Below are positions 1 through 2,798 of a stretch of DNA of 5,539 bases, in pieces. Every line of letters starts with the position of its first letter. Positions within the stretch are counted from its first letter, which is position 1. The notes beneath the pieces were generated by a model. That model saw only the letters and a list, made by a program, of their open reading frames with translations, ran no database searches and had not been told where the DNA came from. Source of the stretch: Subdoligranulum variabile (GTDB lineage: Bacteria; Bacillota; Clostridia; Oscillospirales; Ruminococcaceae); the NCBI GenBank assembly GCA_003343905.1, contig QAKI01000014.1, positions 1 through 5,539 of the forward strand. The letters run 5' to 3'. The position numbers and the translations under genes are program-made.

Positions 1-348
1 GAGGGCGTGGACGTGTCCATCACCGGCAACTCCACCAACCCCACCCGCTTCCAGCATCCTGTGGCCGGCACCTATAAGAAGGAGTGCATCGAGCAGGGCA
101 AGAAGTATTTCTCCGTGGCCTCCGGCGGCGGTACGGGCCGTACCCTGCACCCGGACAACATGGCTGCCGGCCCTGCCTCTTACGGCATGACCGACACCAT
201 GGGCCGTATGCATTCTGACGCCCAGTTTGCCGGCTCCAGCTCCGTGCCCGCCCATGTGGAAATGATGGGCTTTTTGGGCATGGGCAATAACCCCATGGTG
301 GGCGCCACCGTGGCCGTTGCCGTGGCGGTGGAAGAGAGCCTGAAGTAA
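1..348 (+). CDS. GGGtGRT-family protein, C-terminal part (5' end outside window)
   Basis: The frame is open from base 1 to the TAA at 346-348, so this is the last 115 codons of a gene that begins upstream. The product contains the motif SGGGTGRTLHPDN at about residues 38-50 of the visible part, followed by AAGPASYGMTDTMGRMHSDAQ. The first motif names the GGGtGRT family (Pfam GGGtGRT), a conserved bacterial family of unknown function. From memory, members are about 330 residues long and are often found in Clostridia beside a NifU-like iron-sulfur scaffold gene; the upstream neighbour cannot be seen here. The C-terminus is rich in Gly, Ala, Val and Met, with no signal peptide or anchor, so a cytoplasmic protein is likely. 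A strong terminator begins 35 bases after the stop, making this the last gene of its transcript. The family call is fairly secure; no reaction can be assigned. Confidence 0.85.
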   Translation, partial: EGVDVSITGNSTNPTRFQHPVAGTYKKECIEQGKKYFSVASGGGTGRTLHPDNMAAGPASYGMTDTMGRMHSDAQFAGSSSVPAHVEMMGFLGMGNNPMVGATVAVAVAVEESLK

Positions 349-382
349 GAAGAGTTCCTTCCACAGCTGAATGAAAAGATGA

Positions 383-419
383 AAAGAACCCTTTATCCTA
401 TGTGGATAAAGGGTTCTTT
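383..419 (+). terminator. Intrinsic terminator of the GGGtGRT gene
   Basis: Bases 383-398 and 404-419 form a perfect 16-bp stem around the 5-base loop TATGT. The 3' arm runs into a pyrimidine-rich tract (TTCTTTCTCTT), and A-rich sequence lies before the 5' arm. It starts 35 bases after the stop codon at 348. The flanking A-rich and T-rich arms could also allow termination from the other strand. Confidence 0.9.
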
Positions 420-479
420 CTCTTGAGATGGCTATGCTTTAGGCGCGGGTGGGAGCGATAAAAGGGGGAGAAAAATAGG

Positions 480-515
480 CTATTCCTACACTACTCCTAC
501 ATGTCTATTCCTACA
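480..515. repeat. Three 11-base direct repeats, CTAYTCCTACA
   Basis: Copies lie at 480-490 (CTATTCCTACA), 491-501 (CTACTCCTACA) and 505-515 (CTATTCCTACA). The two outer copies are identical and the middle one differs by one base. Start-to-start spacings are 11 and 14 bases. Such arrays can be binding sites for a regulator, but these sit about 180 bases before the nearest promoter's -35 box and no regulator gene is in view, so the role is unknown. Confidence 0.7.
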
Positions 516-580
516 TTTTTTTCGAATCTCCCCGTTAGGGCCTGGATAAGGACGGCCCGCATTGCTTTCGGAACTGCAGA

Positions 581-621
581 GCGGAGATGGAAGGGGCCTG
601 TTCCATGATAGGTGACTCCGC
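581..621 (+). other. Bulged 12-bp hairpin, possible structured RNA
   Basis: GCGGAG (581-586) pairs with CTCCGC (616-621), and the adjoining ATGGAA (587-592) pairs with TTCCAT (601-606). The loop is 8 bases, and 9 bases (607-615) bulge out of the 3' side. No T tract follows on either strand, so it is not a normal intrinsic terminator. It lies upstream of the promoter at 695, so it is not in that promoter's leader. It may belong to an unrecognised small RNA or be chance; no known family was recognised. Confidence 0.4.
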
Positions 622-676
622 AAAAATACCGGCGCGGTTGCGGTGGATATTGTGCAAACTTAATAAATGTCGAGTG

Positions 677-690
677 TTTTTTTTTTTTTT
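677..690. repeat. T14 homopolymer beside the promoter (UP-element position)
   Basis: Fourteen consecutive T residues end four bases before the -35 box at 695. With a start point near 730 the run covers about -53 to -40, the place where AT-rich UP elements contact the alpha subunit of RNA polymerase. It may raise promoter strength. Homopolymers of this length are also prone to slippage, so the run length may vary between cells. Confidence 0.6.
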
Positions 691-694
691 GTTG

Positions 695-723
695 TTGACT
701 TTGACTAAAATACTATGTATCAT
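695..723 (+). promoter_or_regulatory. Sigma-A promoter for the CHAP hydrolase gene
   Basis: The -35 box TTGACT (695-700) and the -10 box TATCAT (718-723) are separated by the optimal 17 bases, and each differs from consensus by one base. TTGACT is directly repeated at 701-706, but that copy has no usable -10 box at the right spacing. Transcription should start near 730, giving a 5' leader of about 125 bases before the start codon at 855. Confidence 0.8.
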
Positions 724-736
724 GGAACTGTAACAT

Positions 737-828
737 CGGTAAATTCAGGTATTCCAATTGACTATGGGCTTGCGCAATAAAGCTGGCCGGGCGGCATATT
801 TGTTGGAGTGCTATCCTGGTATTTACCG
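737..828 (+). promoter_or_regulatory. Structured 5' leader of the CHAP gene, candidate cis-regulatory RNA
   Basis: The leader can fold into a long-range nested structure. CGGTAAAT (737-744) pairs with ATTTACCG (821-828) over 8 bp, and CAGG (746-749) pairs with CCTG (815-818). Then 750-757 pairs with 803-810 over 8 contiguous pairs, two of them G-U. Inside are short hairpins such as GCTT/AAGC (768-771/780-783) and GCC/GGC (786-788/793-795). The outer helix closes just after the predicted transcription start and opens 12 bases before the Shine-Dalgarno sequence. The layout suits a leader that controls translation, but no internal terminator and no known riboswitch consensus were recognised. The folding was done by eye. 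Confidence 0.4.
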
Positions 829-840
829 CTGAGAAAAAAC

Positions 841-846
841 AGGAGG
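841..846 (+). promoter_or_regulatory. Ribosome binding site of the CHAP gene
   Basis: AGGAGG is a perfect Shine-Dalgarno core, 8 bases before the ATG at 855. It fixes the start codon and is followed at once by a signal peptide in that frame. Confidence 0.9.
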
Positions 847-854
847 GACTAAAA

Positions 855-2537
855 ATGAAAGGAATCAAGAAGGCATTGTGCCTGCTGGTACTGCTTTTCT
901 CTGTGGCGCTGGCGCTGCCTGTGACGGCCAATGCCTCCACAAATGGGCACACGGCCCAGGAGGCCCTTGCATGGGCAAAGGCGCAGGTGGGTAAAAGCCT
1001 GGATTACGATGGCGTTTATGGAGCTCAGTGCGTGGACCTCATTAAGTATTACTATGATTTTTTGGGCTGCGCCAGCTATGCAAGGGGTAACGGCTGCGAC
1101 TATGCCACCAACGCCCTGCCCAGCGGTTGGGCGCGCTACCAGGGAGCACAGCCTCAGCCGGGCGACATCCTGGTATATAGCGGCAACGCCAGCAATCCCT
1201 ACGGCCATGTGGCCATCTATGAAGCGGACCGGGTGACCTATCACCAGAATTTGGACTATAACCAGTGGGTCGTATGCTCCAGCTATCAGTATAATAGGCT
1301 CGGCAACCCCTACTGGGGCGTGATTCGGCCGGACTTTGTCTCCGCCCCGGTCTCGGCCACCTGGGAGGGGCCGACGCTTACCAGCGTGACGGAAACAAAT
1401 GCTACGGTTTCCGGAAAGGTCACCTTTGGCCAGACCCTGAAAACAACATCCGCCGGTATGCGCCTGTATGACGGCAGCGGCAATCTGATTACTTACTATA
1501 AGCCGGATACTACGAATTACACCTCCACCTATGTGACCTTTGATTTCAACATCAACACCGAGCTGTATTACACGCTCTCACCCGGAAAAACTTATAAGAT
1601 CCAATTCTATACGGTGAGCGGCGGCCGTGAATACACATCGTCGGCAGTGACATTCACCACGCCGCACACCCATAGCTATCAGAATGGTGCATGTACTATC
1701 TGCGGGGCTAAGGATCCCAACTATAAGCTCACCGCGCCCAGTGTAAAGACGGATTATCTGATTTCCACCGGTAAGCCTTACATCAAGTGGACCGCCGTAG
1801 CTGGGGCTAGCAAGTATGAAGTGTACCGCAGCGGCAGCAAGGACGGCACCTATACCCTCCTGGGCACCACCACGGCTGTCAACTATACCGACAGCAAGGC
1901 CAACGCCGGCTATATCTATTATTATAAGGTCAAGGCGGTGAATGCCAATAGCATTAAGAGTGATTATAGCGCCACCGTCGCTGCTACTTGCCATTGCGCA
2001 AGACCTGTTGTGAAACCGGATTATCTGATCTCCACCGGTAAGCCTTACATCAAGTGGACGGCAGTGGCCGGAGCCAGCAAGTATTATGTGTACCGCAGCG
2101 GCAGCAGCAATGGCACATATAAATACGTTGGCACCACCACAGCCACTAATTATACTGATAACAAGGCCAACGCTGGCTATACCTATTACTACAAGGTCAA
2201 GGCTGTTAGCAAGGTGAGCAGCGGCGCCAATTCCTATTACAGCGTGGTCATTGGGGCTACCTGCCATTGTGCAAGACCCAGCGTGAAGATCACCACCTCC
2301 AACGGCAGCCCCAGGCTGACCTGGAACGCTGTGGCGGGTGCCAGCCAGTATGAGGTGTACCGGGCCACATCTAAGAATGGCTCCTACACGAAAATGTTCA
2401 CTACTAGCAACCTGAGCTACACCAACACCTCCGCCAAGGCCGGGACCACTTATTATTACAAGGTGAAGGCCGTCAGCAAGGTGAAGAGCACAGCCAACTC
2501 TGCTTTCAGCACTGTGGTGAGCATCAGAGCCAGGTAA
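855..2537 (+). CDS. Secreted CHAP-domain peptidoglycan hydrolase with FN3-like repeats
   Basis: This complete 560-residue exported protein probably cuts peptidoglycan as an amidase or endopeptidase outside the membrane. Residues 1-27 are a signal peptide (lysines, a Leu/Val core, likely cleavage after TANA). Residues 35-155 form a CHAP domain: the nucleophile is Cys59 in GAQCVDLIKYYYDFLG, the catalytic His is His118 in YGHVAIYEAD, and the domain closes with YWGVIRPDF. The usual E-x-N element appears as HQN at 130-132. Residues 160-269 look like a beta-sandwich Ig/FN3-like domain. A short segment with His271, His273, Cys280 and Cys283 resembles the HxH...CxxC linkers of other clostridial surface proteins. 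Three FN3-like repeats follow (about 290-378, 379-469, 470-560) with WxAVAGASxYxVYR and YYYKVKAV cores; the second and third open with CHCARP. There is no LPXTG motif or membrane anchor, so attachment, if any, is non-covalent. It has its own promoter and terminator. The CHAP call is strong; the precise bond cut is unknown. Confidence 0.9.
   Translation: MKGIKKALCLLVLLFSVALALPVTANASTNGHTAQEALAWAKAQVGKSLDYDGVYGAQCVDLIKYYYDFLGCASYARGNGCDYATNALPSGWARYQGAQPQPGDILVYSGNASNPYGHVAIYEADRVTYHQNLDYNQWVVCSSYQYNRLGNPYWGVIRPDFVSAPVSATWEGPTLTSVTETNATVSGKVTFGQTLKTTSAGMRLYDGSGNLITYYKPDTTNYTSTYVTFDFNINTELYYTLSPGKTYKIQFYTVSGGREYTSSAVTFTTPHTHSYQNGACTICGAKDPNYKLTAPSVKTDYLISTGKPYIKWTAVAGASKYEVYRSGSKDGTYTLLGTTTAVNYTDSKANAGYIYYYKVKAVNANSIKSDYSATVAATCHCARPVVKPDYLISTGKPYIKWTAVAGASKYYVYRSGSSNGTYKYVGTTTATNYTDNKANAGYTYYYKVKAVSKVSSGANSYYSVVIGATCHCARPSVKITTSNGSPRLTWNAVAGASQYEVYRATSKNGSYTKMFTTSNLSYTNTSAKAGTTYYYKVKAVSKVKSTANSAFSTVVSIRAR
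1752..2534 (+). repeat. Three FN3-like repeats in the CHAP gene
   Basis: Unit 1 aligns from 1752 and is two codons shorter than the others. Units 2 and 3 begin at the CHCARP codons at 1989 and 2262, exactly 273 bases (91 residues) apart. Units 1 and 2 share STGKPYIKWTAVAGASKY. Unit 3 is more divergent (ITTSNGSPRLTWNAVAGASQ) and ends the protein, so it looks like the capping unit. The same cassette makes up the C-terminal half of the gene at 2799. Confidence 0.9.
2142..2293 (+). repeat. 152-base segment identical to 5388-5539
   Basis: Bases 2142-2293 match 5388-5539 without a difference up to the window end. The match extends back to 2130/5376 with a single mismatch at 2141. It spans the second half of FN3-like unit 2 of the CHAP gene and the first bases of unit 3. 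Because synonymous positions are also identical, recent duplication or gene conversion between the two genes is the likely cause. Confidence 0.95.
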
Positions 2538-2593
2538 AAGACGGCCTTGAAGCTAAAAACCATCTTTTTATTGAAAAAACTGAAACCCCTGAA

Positions 2594-2630
2594 AGGGTAT
2601 GCCGCCTGTGCAATGCAGGCGGCATACCCT
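2594..2630 (+). terminator. Probable terminator of the CHAP gene
   Basis: Bases 2594-2608 and 2616-2630 form a perfect, GC-rich 15-bp stem with a 7-base loop, starting 56 bases after the stop codon. The tail (CTCATTTTGC) has only a short T run, so termination may be incomplete. It separates this gene from the next promoter at 2682. Confidence 0.7.
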
Positions 2631-2681
2631 CTCATTTTGCACGGGTATGTGGGCTGCATACAGGAGGAGTACAGGTGTTCG

Positions 2682-2710
2682 TTGACATTCCGGATGCTGC
2701 GGCGTATAAT
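2682..2710 (+). promoter_or_regulatory. Perfect-consensus sigma-A promoter for the LRR gene
   Basis: The -35 box TTGACA (2682-2687) and the -10 box TATAAT (2705-2710) both match consensus exactly, with the optimal 17-base spacer. Transcription should start near 2717, leaving a leader of about 80 bases. Strong transcription is expected unless a repressor acts; no clear operator was seen. Confidence 0.92.
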
Positions 2711-2784
2711 TTAAATTGATATTTTGTAGAGTGCGTCGGAAAAGGGAATGCAACCTAAAATGAATGCGGAAATTCAACTACTAT

Positions 2785-2790
2785 AAGGAG
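2785..2790 (+). promoter_or_regulatory. Ribosome binding site of the LRR gene
   Basis: AAGGAG lies 8 bases before the ATG at 2799. An ATG at 2791 lies inside this spacing in another frame and meets a stop after three codons, so 2799 is the real start. Confidence 0.88.
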
Positions 2791-2798
2791 ATGGAAAA

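Larger units (their letters stand above)
426..676. other. Gene-free intergenic stretch
   Basis: No credible coding region was found on either strand between the terminator at 383-419 and the promoter at 695. Open frames here lack a ribosome binding site, and the longest minus-strand one encodes a lysine run that is only the complement of a T homopolymer. The stretch contains the 11-base direct repeats at 480-515, the bulged hairpin at 581-621, and a weaker 5-bp GGGCC/GGCCC stem at 538-542/554-558. It could be a regulatory region for the gene at 855 or could carry a small RNA. Nothing in it matches an RNA family I can recognise. Confidence 0.6.

Noticed and set aside
581..690. Hairpin plus T14 as an intrinsic terminator
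   Set aside because: The hairpin ends 55 bases before the T run, and the sequence directly before the T run forms only a weak stem, so the two do not make a terminator.
535..723. Minus-strand 62-codon open frame
   Set aside because: Its lysine run is the complement of the T14 tract, it overlaps the plus-strand promoter, and no family resemblance is visible.
1578..2267. Minus-strand open frame of 229 codons in the CHAP gene
   Set aside because: It is the same shadow frame as in the downstream array, caused by the shared repeats.
2675..2719. Possible 14-codon leader peptide starting at GTG with AGGAGG at 2662-2667
   Set aside because: The spacing is good, but the frame overlaps the -35 and -10 boxes of the consensus promoter and lies after a terminator, so only read-through RNA could carry it. 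Nothing suggests an attenuator.
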